This document shows, piece by piece, positions 44,734 to 52,494 of a DNA stretch of 64,000 bases. The notes below the pieces were generated by a model. That model was given only the letters and a program-made list of their open reading frames with translations, had not been told where the DNA came from and ran no database searches. Origin of the DNA: Lutimaribacter salitolerans (GTDB taxonomy: Bacteria; Pseudomonadota; Alphaproteobacteria; Rhodobacterales; Rhodobacteraceae); NCBI RefSeq assembly GCF_042677865.1, contig NZ_JBHUDD010000005.1:34480-98479 (forward strand), given 5' to 3'. A program made the translations under genes and the position numbers. Numbering within the stretch: the first letter of the stretch is position 1; every line of letters begins with the position of its first letter.

Positions 44734-45872
44734 CCCACCCGGGCCCCGCGCGACCAGACCCCGCGCACCACCGGCGTGTCGCCCAACGCGCCCACCCGGA
44801 TCACATCGCCACGCAACCCCACTGCCAGCGCCCCGCGATCCGCCAGCCCCGAGACCCGGGCGGGATTGGCCGTCACCGTTGCCACAGCACGCGGCAGATC
44901 GTGCCAGACCTCGGCCAGCCGGAACGCCGACAACAGCAGCGCGGAAGGCACGTAGTCCGAGGACACGATGTCCAGCAGGCCCTGTTCCGCCAGATCCAGC
45001 GCCGCCACATTTCCCGAATGCGAGCCGCCCCGGATGATGTTGGGCGCACCCATCATCACCGCGATCCCGTGATCGCGGCAGGCCTGCGCGGCCTCGATCG
45101 TGGTGGGGAATTCGGCAAAGCGAACACCATGCGTGTGCGATACCGCCACCTGTTCCGCCGTCGTGTCGTCATGGCTGGCCAGGACCGCGCCGTAATGCGC
45201 GGCATTGGCGACGGCTCCGGCCTCATGTGCAGCGCCGTATTGCGCCTGCAAGCCGACCAGTTGCGCCACATGCGCATCGAACTCGGCATCGTTCAGCCCG
45301 CGCTTTTTCGCCACATAGGTCTTGAGCTTGGACACATCGCGAAACTGCCGCTGACCCGGCGTGTGATCCATCAGGCTGACGATGCCGACACGGTCCTGCG
45401 GGCCGAAATCGGCCATCTCGTCCAGCAGGGTTTCGGAACAAATCTCGGCCCGCAGATGCAGGAAATGGCTGATTTTCAACGCGCCTTGCGCGCGCAACCC
45501 CAAAAGCTCATCCGCCAGCCGCCGCGCATAGGGGGAATAGCGCGCCTGCCCGCCATGGATCGACCCGACCCGCAGCGCATCGAACACCGTGGTGATCCCG
45601 GTCGAGGCCAGTTCTCCGTCATGCGCCAGCAGGGCCGCCAGATGCGGCCAGTCCACATCGGGGCGCGGCTCGATATGACGTTCCAGGTTGTCGGTGTGCA
45701 GCTCGACCAGACCGGGGATCACGTGATCGCCCCGGCAATCCAGCGCGCCGCGCGGCACCTGATCGCCCTCGTCTATCGCCGTGATCACTCCGCCCTCGAT
45801 GGTCACCGCGCCGGTCAGCACGTGATCGGGCAGCACCAGCCGGGCATTGGCAAGGCAGATCGCATCTGACAT
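44730..45872 (-). CDS. phnM: Alpha-D-ribose 1-methylphosphonate 5-triphosphate diphosphatase PhnM
   Basis: 380-aa amidohydrolase-superfamily enzyme that removes pyrophosphate from ribose-phosphonate triphosphate in the C-P lyase pathway. GLVELHTDNLERHIEPRP, SLMDHTPGQRQF, LASHDDTT and MGAPNIIRGGSHSGN are PhnM hallmarks and contain the metal-site histidines and aspartate. Start chosen at MSDAICLANARLVL, which gives the family's usual length (E. coli 378 aa); ATG 45923 and GTG 45932 are alternatives, the first sharing a CATG with the divergent DUF1045 start. Confidence 0.92.
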   Translation of the reverse strand: MSDAICLANARLVLPDHVLTGAVTIEGGVITAIDEGDQVPRGALDCRGDHVIPGLVELHTDNLERHIEPRPDVDWPHLAALLAHDGELASTGITTVFDALRVGSIHGGQARYSPYARRLADELLGLRAQGALKISHFLHLRAEICSETLLDEMADFGPQDRVGIVSLMDHTPGQRQFRDVSKLKTYVAKKRGLNDAEFDAHVAQLVGLQAQYGAAHEAGAVANAAHYGAVLASHDDTTAEQVAVSHTHGVRFAEFPTTIEAAQACRDHGIAVMMGAPNIIRGGSHSGNVAALDLAEQGLLDIVSSDYVPSALLLSAFRLAEVWHDLPRAVATVTANPARVSGLADRGALAVGLRGDVIRVGALGDTPVVRGVWSRGARVG

Positions 45873-45921
45873 CACGGCGTCACGCGCGTCGGATACCGGG
45901 GCGGAAAGGGTCGGAGGGGTC

Positions 45922-46593
45922 ATGTCATTCACTCGCTTTGCAATTTATTTCCTGCCGGGGCAGGCGGCGCTGGCCGGTTTCGGGGCCGCATGGCTGGGCT
46001 GGGATGTGCAGGCCGCGCAGCCCGTGCCGCAGCCCGAGGTGCCTGATCTGGAGAGCATCACCGCAACACCCGCGAAATACGGGTTTCACGGGACGCTGAA
46101 ACCGCCGTTCCGGCTGGCTGACGGTCAGGATCAGGCGGCGCTGGAACAGGCCGCCGCCGATCTGGCCGCCACGATCGCGCCCGCGCAGGCCGACGGTCTT
46201 GAACTGACGCGGCTGGGCGGGTTTCTGGCTCTGGTCCCGGTGGGTGATACCGCAGGCATCGCGCGGGTGGCCGCGGCGTGTGTCGAAGGGCTGGACAGGT
46301 TCCGCGCCCCGGCCACGCTGGACGAGCTGGCTCGCCGCCGCAAATCCGGCCTCAGCCCTGAACAGGACGCGCTGCTGACACGCTGGGGCTACCCTTACGT
46401 GATGGAGCAGTTCCGCTTTCACCTGACCCTGACCGGTCCCTTGCCGAAGGGGCAGGCGGATCACTGGTTGGCGACCGCGCAGGCGCACCTGCCACCCTTG
46501 CCCCCGCCCTTCGTGATGGACGCGGTGGCGCTGGTGGGCGAACGGGCGGATGGCAGGTTCGAACTGATTCAAAACTATGCCCTTTCCGGCTGA
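45922..46593 (+). CDS. DUF1045 phosphonate-locus protein (2H phosphoesterase fold)
   Basis: 223-aa DUF1045 protein with the two HxT motifs of the 2H phosphoesterase superfamily: YGFHGTLKPPF and FRFHLTLTGPL. Such enzymes open cyclic phosphates. The gene lies between phnM and phnN on the opposite strand. No phnP (cyclic phosphodiesterase that opens ribose 1,2-cyclic phosphate 5-phosphate) is present in this window, so DUF1045 may do that step. Start at the ATG with ggagggg immediately upstream. Its 3' end overlaps phnN by 19 bp. Confidence 0.88.
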   Translation: MSFTRFAIYFLPGQAALAGFGAAWLGWDVQAAQPVPQPEVPDLESITATPAKYGFHGTLKPPFRLADGQDQAALEQAAADLAATIAPAQADGLELTRLGGFLALVPVGDTAGIARVAAACVEGLDRFRAPATLDELARRRKSGLSPEQDALLTRWGYPYVMEQFRFHLTLTGPLPKGQADHWLATAQAHLPPLPPPFVMDAVALVGERADGRFELIQNYALSG

Positions 46594-47120
46594 AGCGCCG
46601 ACAGCGCCTGCGCCACGGTGTCGGTCAGCGCACCGTCATTGCGCAATGTGATCACCTCCAGCCCCTGCGGCAAGGGTTGCACGCTGCGCGCCAGCCGCGC
46701 GGCCACCTGTTCGGCGCTTTCGCGGCCCCGTCCCGACAGGCGCTGCGCCAGAACCTGCGGGCTGGCGGTGATGTGCAGCACGGTCATTGCCGGAAACAGC
46801 ACCGCCGCCTGCTCCAGCACGCCGCGCGACAGGTTGGCCATGCGCGTGACCCCGCCCTGAACATCCGCCAGAACCTGCGCGGGAATGCCATAGCACAGCC
46901 CATGCGCGCCCCAGTGCAGGCAGAACGCGCCCTGTCGCACCATATCGGCAAACTGGTCCTCGGTCACGGCGTCGAACACCTCGCCCCCGGCATCGCCGGC
47001 CCGGGTGATCACCCGGCGGACGGGCACCAGCGCGGGTGCGGCGGCGGCGATCCCGGCCATCACGCTGTCCTTGCCCACGCCCGATGGGCCGACCACGGCG
47101 ATCAGACGCCCCGCGCTCAT
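46575..47120 (-). CDS. phnN: Ribose 1,5-bisphosphokinase PhnN
   Basis: 181-aa kinase of the guanylate-kinase-like fold with P-loop GPSGVGKDS at 11-19. It phosphorylates ribose 1,5-bisphosphate to PRPP, the last step of the C-P lyase route. VRRVITRAGDAGGEVFDAVTEDQF and HWGAHGLCYGIP are typical. Start overlaps the phnL stop (ATGA). Confidence 0.92.
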   Translation of the reverse strand: MSAGRLIAVVGPSGVGKDSVMAGIAAAAPALVPVRRVITRAGDAGGEVFDAVTEDQFADMVRQGAFCLHWGAHGLCYGIPAQVLADVQGGVTRMANLSRGVLEQAAVLFPAMTVLHITASPQVLAQRLSGRGRESAEQVAARLARSVQPLPQGLEVITLRNDGALTDTVAQALSALQPERA

Positions 47121-47809
47121 GCCGCGCGGTCCGGGGTAAAGCGGGTCACGTCGATCTCGCGGTCGCAGACCCGGGCGCGCGCCGCCTCGTCGTGAAAGAT
47201 GCCCACGATGGCCGCCCCGCGCGCCTTGGCCGCCTCGATCAGGCCCATCACCACCTCGCGGTTGGCCGCATCCAGGCTGGCGGTGGGTTCGTCCAGCAAC
47301 AGCGCGGGATAGTCCCGCACAAATCCGCGCGCGATGTTCACCCGCTGCTGCTCGCCGCCCGAGAAGGTGGTGGGCGACAGATCCCACAGCGGTTGCGGAA
47401 TGTTCAGCCGTGCCAGCATCTCGGCGGCGCGGGCGCGGGACGTGTCGGCATTCACACCCAGGGCGCGCAACGGCTCGGCCACCACATCCAGCGTCGGCAC
47501 GCGCGGCACCACGCGCAGGAACTGGCTGACATAGCCCAGGGTTTCGCGCCGCAGCCGGATGATCTCGCGCGGTTGCGCGCGCGCCACGTCCAGCCCGCCG
47601 ACGCGGATCGCCCCGCTGGCGGCGACGTAATTGCCATAGATCATCCGCATCAGCGTGGATTTGCCCGAGCCCGACGCGCCCACCAGCGCCACGCATTCAC
47701 CCGGCGCGACGCTCAGATGCGCGCCCTGCATCACGCGGATCACAGCGCCGCCCTGATTGTGCAGGGTAAAGGTCTTGGACAGGTTATCGATCTCGATCAT
47801 CATCTTCAT
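47117..47809 (-). CDS. phnL: C-P lyase ABC-type ATPase PhnL
   Basis: 230-aa ABC protein: Walker A GASGSGKST, SQFLRVVPRVPTLDVVAEPL, signature FSGGEQQRVNIARGF, Walker B LLLDEPTASLD, and GIFHDEA. It is close in length and sequence to E. coli PhnL (226 aa). PhnL binds the PhnGHIJK core with PhnK and is not a transporter. Start is one of three nearby ATGs (47809, 47803, 47800); the first is used. Confidence 0.93.
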   Translation of the reverse strand: MKMMIEIDNLSKTFTLHNQGGAVIRVMQGAHLSVAPGECVALVGASGSGKSTLMRMIYGNYVAASGAIRVGGLDVARAQPREIIRLRRETLGYVSQFLRVVPRVPTLDVVAEPLRALGVNADTSRARAAEMLARLNIPQPLWDLSPTTFSGGEQQRVNIARGFVRDYPALLLDEPTASLDAANREVVMGLIEAAKARGAAIVGIFHDEAARARVCDREIDVTRFTPDRAA

Positions 47810-47819
47810 CTTGCCAGGT

Positions 47820-47850
47820 AAACTCCGGGGGTGTGGGGGCTGGCCCCCAC
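47820..47850 (-). repeat. Intergenic element, degenerate copy 3
   Basis: On the minus strand GTGGGGGC-ca-GCCCCCAC is followed by ACCCCCGGAGTTT, a degenerate form of the hairpin plus CCCCCGGGATATTT seen at 14694-14731 and 18559-18605. It occupies the gap between phnK and phnL and follows a gene on the same strand, as the other copies do. Confidence 0.45.
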
Positions 47851-47859
47851 TGTGACGTC

Positions 47860-48636
47860 TCAAACCTGCAACACGCTGGACACCAGCAACTGGGTGTAAC
47901 CATGTTGCGGATCGTCCAGCACCTGATCGGTCAGGCCCTGTTCCACCACATGGCCCGATTTCATTACCATCAGCCGGTCCGCCAGCAGCCGCACGACCGC
48001 CAGATCATGCGTGACGATCACCGCCGACAGGCCCATGTCGCGCACCAGCCCGCGCAGCAGGTCCAGCAGACGCGCCTGCACCGATACGTCCAGACCGCCG
48101 GTGGGTTCATCCATGAACACCAGCCTCGGCCCGGTCACCAGGTTGCGCGCGATCTGCAGGCGCTGCTGCATCCCGCCGGAAAAGGTGGTGGGGCGATCGT
48201 CGATGCGGCCCTGATCTATCTCGACCCGGCCTAGCCAGTCGGTGGCGCTGGCGCGGATGTCGCCATAGTGCCGCGCGCCTACGGCCATCAGCCGCTCGCC
48301 CACATTGCCACCCGCGCTGACCCCCATGCGCAGCCCGTCGCGGGCGTGCTGATGCACGAAGGCCCAGTCGGTGCGGCCCAGCATGCGGCGGGCGGGTTCG
48401 CTCATCGTCACCGTGTCGCGCGGGCCGTCCGTGCGGGTGTCAAAGATCACCTGACCGGCATCGGGGCGCAGATGCCCCGCCATGCAGCCCAGCAGCGTGG
48501 ACTTGCCCGATCCGCTTTCTCCGACGATGCCCATGACCTCGCCGGGGAACAGGTCGAACGATACATCGGCACACCCGATATGTGCGCCATAATGCCTGGT
48601 CAGTCCGCGCACGGACAAAAGGGGCGTGTCGGTCAT
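47860..48636 (-). CDS. phnK: C-P lyase ABC-type ATPase PhnK
   Basis: 258-aa ABC protein: Walker A GESGSGKST, WAFVHQHARDGLRMGVSAGGN, signature FSGGMQQRLQIARNL, Walker B LVFMDEPTGGLD, His-loop VTHDLAV. PhnK docks on PhnJ in the core complex. The ATG lies after ggaggac and overlaps the phnJ stop (ATGA); a longer reading would run through a repeat element. Confidence 0.94.
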   Translation of the reverse strand: MTDTPLLSVRGLTRHYGAHIGCADVSFDLFPGEVMGIVGESGSGKSTLLGCMAGHLRPDAGQVIFDTRTDGPRDTVTMSEPARRMLGRTDWAFVHQHARDGLRMGVSAGGNVGERLMAVGARHYGDIRASATDWLGRVEIDQGRIDDRPTTFSGGMQQRLQIARNLVTGPRLVFMDEPTGGLDVSVQARLLDLLRGLVRDMGLSAVIVTHDLAVVRLLADRLMVMKSGHVVEQGLTDQVLDDPQHGYTQLLVSSVLQV

Positions 48637-49583
48637 TGGACGTCCTCCGTCTGCGGGCGGGCAGGTGACCCATCGGCCGGCACGGCTCCCTCCCTCCTTG
48701 TGGGAGAGGGTTGGGGTGGGGAGGCGTCGTCCGCCGCCCAAAGCGCGCCGTGATGGCCCGACGCCTGCCGACCCTCGCAGTAATCGGTGTCGGAACAGAC
48801 GAACATCCGCCCGCCCGCATCATCCACGATCACCTCGTCGAGATAGCTGTCGACAGCACCGCACAGACCACAGGGGTGATCGGCCTTGGAGGCCTCGAAC
48901 GGGTGATCCTCGAAATCCAGGCTGACCACCCTGCTGTAAGGTGGCAGCGCATAGATCCGCTGCTCGCGCCCTGCACCGAACAGCTGGATCGCCGGGCAGT
49001 CCGAGAGTTTGGGATTATCGAACCTGGGGATCGGCGACGGGTCCATGACATACCGCCCCTCGACCTTGACCGGATAGGCGTATGATGTCGCGATGTGGCC
49101 GTGGCGGCTGATGTCCTCGTAGAGCTTCACATGCATCAGCCCGTATTCTTCAAGGCTGTGCATCTTGCGCGTCTCGCTTTCGCGCGGCTCCAGAAACCGC
49201 AGCGGTTCGGGGATCGGCACCTGATAGACAAGGATCTGCCCCTCGCTCAGTGCCGCCTCGGGGATGCGGTGGCGGGTCTGGATCACGGTTGCGTCACTGG
49301 TTGACGTTGTGGTCGCAATCCCTGCCGTGCGCTGGAAAAATGCCCGGATCGACACGGCATTCGTGGTGTCATCCGCCCCCTGATCGATCACCTTGAACAC
49401 ATCTGCCGGTGTCAGCACCGCCGCCGAAACCTGCACCCCGCCGGTGCCCCAGCCATAGGGCATGGGCATTTCGCGGCTGGCAAAGGGCACCTGGTAGCCG
49501 GGGATCGCCAGACCTTTCAGGATTGCGCGGCGGATCATCCGCTTGGTCTGTTCGTCCAGATAGGCGAAGTTGTAATCGGTCAT
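48633..49583 (-). CDS. phnJ: C-P lyase radical-SAM subunit PhnJ with repeat-derived C-terminal tail
   Basis: 316-aa catalytic subunit that cleaves the carbon-phosphorus bond of ribose-phosphonate. Cys238, Cys241 and Cys263 match the [4Fe-4S] cysteines 241/244/266 of E. coli PhnJ, and Cys269 matches the thiyl-radical Cys272, with identical spacing. The E. coli protein has 281 aa; here about 30 residues follow the normal end, and part of them (SPPQPSPTRREGA, 288-300) is the translation of a dispersed GC-rich repeat. The reading frame and the ATGA overlap with phnK are intact, so the tail appears tolerated. Confidence 0.95.
   Translation of the reverse strand: MTDYNFAYLDEQTKRMIRRAILKGLAIPGYQVPFASREMPMPYGWGTGGVQVSAAVLTPADVFKVIDQGADDTTNAVSIRAFFQRTAGIATTTSTSDATVIQTRHRIPEAALSEGQILVYQVPIPEPLRFLEPRESETRKMHSLEEYGLMHVKLYEDISRHGHIATSYAYPVKVEGRYVMDPSPIPRFDNPKLSDCPAIQLFGAGREQRIYALPPYSRVVSLDFEDHPFEASKADHPCGLCGAVDSYLDEVIVDDAGGRMFVCSDTDYCEGRQASGHHGALWAADDASPPQPSPTRREGAVPADGSPARPQTEDVQ
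48686..48724 (-). repeat. Dispersed repeat inserted in the 3' end of phnJ
   Basis: Minus strand reads CCTCCCCACCCCAACCCTCTCCC-ish followed by acaaggagggaggg, resembling a palindromic repeat common in proteobacterial genomes whose translations give PPQPSPTRxEGA or LTLSPxGRG. One arm pairs with the other imperfectly (CCCTCC / GGGAGAGGG). It lies inside the phnJ reading frame. Confidence 0.65.
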
Positions 49584-50662
49584 TCCGCCGCCTCCTGTGC
49601 AGTCTCAACCGTGCGTCGCAGTTTGCGCACCAGTTCAAGTTCAGACTGGAAGTCCACGTAATGGGGCAGTTTTATGTGTTCCAGAAACCCGGTCGCCTGG
49701 ATGTTGTCGGCGTGATACAGCACGAATTCCGCGTCCTGCGCGGGCGCGCCCTCGTCATCCTCGCCCAGTTCTTCCCAGCGCATCGCGCGGTCCACCAGCG
49801 CCATGGAAATCGCCTTGCGCTCGGTCTGGCCAAAGACCAGCCCGTAACCACGGGTGAACTGCGGCGGCTTGGTCTTGCTGCCTGTGAACTGGTTCACGGT
49901 TTCGCATTCGGTCAGGGTGATCTCGCCGATCTCGATGGCAAATCCCAGCTCGGGGATGTCCATTTCAACCGCCACCGCACCGATGCGCAGCTCGCCCACA
50001 AAGGCGTGGTTGCGCGCGTAGCCGCGCTGGGTGGAATAGGCGAGGCCAAGGGTGAACCCCTCGTCCGCGCGGGTCAGCGCCTGCAGGCGCAAGGCGCGTG
50101 GGCTGGGCATCTCCAGCGGCTCGCGTGTCAGGTCGGGCGGGGGTGTGTCATCGGGCGCGGCCTCTTCGATCAGGCCCTCGCGATTCAGAAACCCGGTGAC
50201 ATGGGGCACCGGGGCCGGGTCGGCATCGCGTGCGGGAGCCTCCGGTGCCTCGCCATCGGCGGCCAGTTTGAAATCCAGCAGACGGTGCGTGTAATCGAAG
50301 GTCGGCCCAAGGATCTGCCCGCCCGGCAGGTCCTTGAAGGTGGCGCTGATGCGCCGGTCGCAGGCCATCGTGGCGGTGTCCACCGGGCGTGACGCGCCGA
50401 ACCGGGGCAGGGTGGTGCGATAGGCGCGGATCAGGAACACCGCCTCGATCAGGTCGCCGCGCGCCTGCTTGATCGCAAGCGCGGCCAGATCGGGATCGTA
50501 CAGCGAGCCTTCGGCCATCACCCGGTTGACTGCCAGCGCCATCTGCTCGCGGATCTGCGCCACCGACAGTTCGGGCACGTCCCGGTCGCCCCGGCGTTCC
50601 TCGGCCAGCCAGGCATGGGCGTTTTCAATGGCGCGTTCGCCGCCTTTGACTGCGACATACAT
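49580..50662 (-). CDS. phnI: C-P lyase nucleosidase subunit PhnI
   Basis: 360-aa subunit that displaces adenine from ATP with phosphonate, together with PhnGHL. Opening MYVAVKGGERAIENAHAWL and FNREGLIEE, YSTQRGYARNHAFVGELRIGAV, YGLVFGQTERKAISMALVDRA are PhnI-typical. Between about 138 and 200 there is an Asp/Pro-rich stretch (APEAPARDADPAPVPHVTGF). Overlaps phnJ by ATGA and phnH by TGATG. Confidence 0.94.
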   Translation of the reverse strand: MYVAVKGGERAIENAHAWLAEERRGDRDVPELSVAQIREQMALAVNRVMAEGSLYDPDLAALAIKQARGDLIEAVFLIRAYRTTLPRFGASRPVDTATMACDRRISATFKDLPGGQILGPTFDYTHRLLDFKLAADGEAPEAPARDADPAPVPHVTGFLNREGLIEEAAPDDTPPPDLTREPLEMPSPRALRLQALTRADEGFTLGLAYSTQRGYARNHAFVGELRIGAVAVEMDIPELGFAIEIGEITLTECETVNQFTGSKTKPPQFTRGYGLVFGQTERKAISMALVDRAMRWEELGEDDEGAPAQDAEFVLYHADNIQATGFLEHIKLPHYVDFQSELELVRKLRRTVETAQEAAE

Positions 50663-51225
50663 CAGGACACCCTTGTGCTGCGTGGCAGGGCGGCGATCTG
50701 GTCGCCGCAGGTAAATATGAAATCCAGACCCAGCGGGAACTGTGCGGCATTGGTCTGAAACGCGGACAGGTCGGGCAGGGGCAATTGGGCGGTATCGCGG
50801 ATGCCGGGCCCGCGCAGGGTGGCATCGGGACCCGTCCACTGCGGGTGATCCACGATCAGCGTGGCGGAACGGTCGGGATATTCCGACGTGCCTAACGGAT
50901 AGGCCGACAGCGGCAGCAGCGCGTCCCACGTCCCCAACGCAAAGGTGCAGTCCTCCGGCCCGACCAGCGGCGCGCCGGTGTGAAAGGCGATCCAGCCGCG
51001 CAGGGCGTCGCAATCGGCATCCCCGGCCAGATACAGCGGCGTATCGGTATCGCACAGCGTCAGCAGCACGGCACCTGCGGCGGGCGAGATCGGCGCGGGC
51101 GGCTGCGCGCCGGTGATGGTCTGGCGGCTGCCGGGGCGGGCCATCGCCTCCATCACCGCGCGAAAGGCGTGGGCGGCATCGGTGGCCGGGGCGGCGAAAC
51201 CGCCTGACAGGGTATCGGTCTGCAT
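50662..51225 (-). CDS. phnH: C-P lyase subunit PhnH
   Basis: 187-aa core subunit of the PhnGHIJ complex. GGFAAPATDAAHAFRAVMEAMARPG near the start and FPLGLDFIFTCGDQIAALPRSTRV at the end are characteristic. Start ATG has ggagagga 6 nt upstream, which rules out the TTG two codons earlier. The gene lies 2 bp after phnG. Confidence 0.93.
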   Translation of the reverse strand: MQTDTLSGGFAAPATDAAHAFRAVMEAMARPGSRQTITGAQPPAPISPAAGAVLLTLCDTDTPLYLAGDADCDALRGWIAFHTGAPLVGPEDCTFALGTWDALLPLSAYPLGTSEYPDRSATLIVDHPQWTGPDATLRGPGIRDTAQLPLPDLSAFQTNAAQFPLGLDFIFTCGDQIAALPRSTRVS

Positions 51226-51227
51226 TC

Positions 51228-51680
51228 TCAATCCTCTCCACGGACCATGGTGAAGAAATCCACCTTGGTGGCGGCGGCCTTTTGCGCACGGGCGGTGCGG
51301 CGGGCCTGTTCCTCGGCTTCCAGCGGCTCCAGCACCTGCGCACGGATATGATCCGCCGCGTCGGTCTGCATCAGCGCGTCGATCAGCGCTGCGGCTTCGG
51401 CATCCGGTTTGCGACGGCCCTGCACATAGGCATGGCCCACCGTGCCATCCGTCAGACGCAGGGCGCAGCGCGTCACCGTCATTTCGCCCAGATTGAACGG
51501 CCCGCCCGTCGCGCCCATGCGACCGCGCACCATCACGCTGCCCAGTTCCGGCGCGCGCAGCCAGTCGAAGTCGGGGCGCGGCAGGGCAGCATCCAGCAGC
51601 GTGGCCGCACGCCGATCAGGGGCGCGGGCCAGCAGGCCCATCCAGGCTTTGCGTTCGCTGGTGTCCGGGGTATCTTTCAT
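51228..51680 (-). CDS. phnG: C-P lyase subunit PhnG
   Basis: 150-aa core subunit, same length as E. coli PhnG. RKAWMGLLARAP, RPDFDWLRAPELGSVMVRGRMGATGGPFNLGEMTVTRC and GHAYVQGRRKPDAEAAALIDAL are typical. First gene of the phnGHIJKLN operon, divergent from phnF. The longer upstream frame would cover the promoter and phnF start and is rejected. Confidence 0.93.
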   Translation of the reverse strand: MKDTPDTSERKAWMGLLARAPDRRAATLLDAALPRPDFDWLRAPELGSVMVRGRMGATGGPFNLGEMTVTRCALRLTDGTVGHAYVQGRRKPDAEAAALIDALMQTDAADHIRAQVLEPLEAEEQARRTARAQKAAATKVDFFTMVRGED

Positions 51681-51699
51681 CTCGACAAATCCGCGATAT

Positions 51700-51715
51700 A
51701 CTATACAACTATACA
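51700..51715. promoter_or_regulatory. Tandem 8-bp repeat in the phnG/phnF divergent promoter
   Basis: ACTATACA occurs twice in direct tandem. On the minus strand each unit contains TATAGT, a good -10 hexamer for phnG, with ttctgc 17 nt upstream of the second. Its position between phnF and phnG makes it the best candidate for PhnF binding. Confidence 0.45.
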
Positions 51716-51762
51716 CATTATCGCAGAAGCCACCCCAGCCGACCAGAGGAGAATTGTGAACT

Positions 51763-52494
51763 TTGCGTAACAGCCCCATCAAGAGCGCCCAAAAGACCCC
51801 TTTGTGGCAGGCCATCGCCGACGCGCTGCGCAGTGACATGTCGGAAGGGCGCTATGCCCCGGGCGACAAGCTGCCGACCGAGGCGGCGCTGGCCGAACGC
51901 TTCGGCGTCAACCGCCACACGGTCCGCCACGCGCTGGCCGCGCTGGTCGACGAAGGTCTGGTGCGCACCCGGCGCGGGGCGGGGGCGTTTGTGGCAGCGA
52001 CGCCCACCGACTATCCCATCGGCAGCCGCGTGCGGTTTCACGAGAACCTCAAGGCCGCCGGGCGCCGGCCGGCAAAGCGCATCCTGCATATCGAAACCCG
52101 CGCCGCCACAGCGGGAGAGGCGCAGGCGCTGCAGCTCGCCCCCGGCGATCCGGTCTGCGCCTGTCACGGGCTGTCGCTGGCCGATGGTCAGCCGATCGCG
52201 GTATATGAGAGCGTCTTTCCCATCACCCGGCTGCCGGGCATCGACGTGGCGCTGACCGAAGAAACCGGGGTCTCTGCCGCGCTGGCCCGTGTGGGCGTGG
52301 CCGATTTCACCCGGACCGGCACGCGGATGACGGCGGTGCGCGCGGATGCCACGCAGGCGCTGCACCTGCATCTGCGCGAGGGCGATCCGCTTCTGCGCAC
52401 CACCGGCGTCAACGTCGATGCAGGGGGCGTGCCGGTGGAATATGGCCGCACCTGTTTTGCCGGCGACCGGGTGACGCTGACGGTCGAGGGCTAG
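51763..52494 (+). CDS. phnF: GntR/UTRA-family regulator PhnF
   Basis: 243-aa regulator: GntR winged HTH about 12-78 (PLWQAIADALRSDMSEGRYAPGDKLPTEAALAERFGVNRHTVRHAL) and UTRA ligand domain about 95-240. It is divergent from phnG, the usual place for PhnF, a repressor of C-P lyase genes in several bacteria. Start is TTG (LRNSPIKS) after gaggag with an 11-nt spacing; no ATG occurs before the HTH. Its TAG stop shares the palindrome CTAG with the convergent transferase gene. Confidence 0.92.
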   Translation: MRNSPIKSAQKTPLWQAIADALRSDMSEGRYAPGDKLPTEAALAERFGVNRHTVRHALAALVDEGLVRTRRGAGAFVAATPTDYPIGSRVRFHENLKAAGRRPAKRILHIETRAATAGEAQALQLAPGDPVCACHGLSLADGQPIAVYESVFPITRLPGIDVALTEETGVSAALARVGVADFTRTGTRMTAVRADATQALHLHLREGDPLLRTTGVNVDAGGVPVEYGRTCFAGDRVTLTVEG

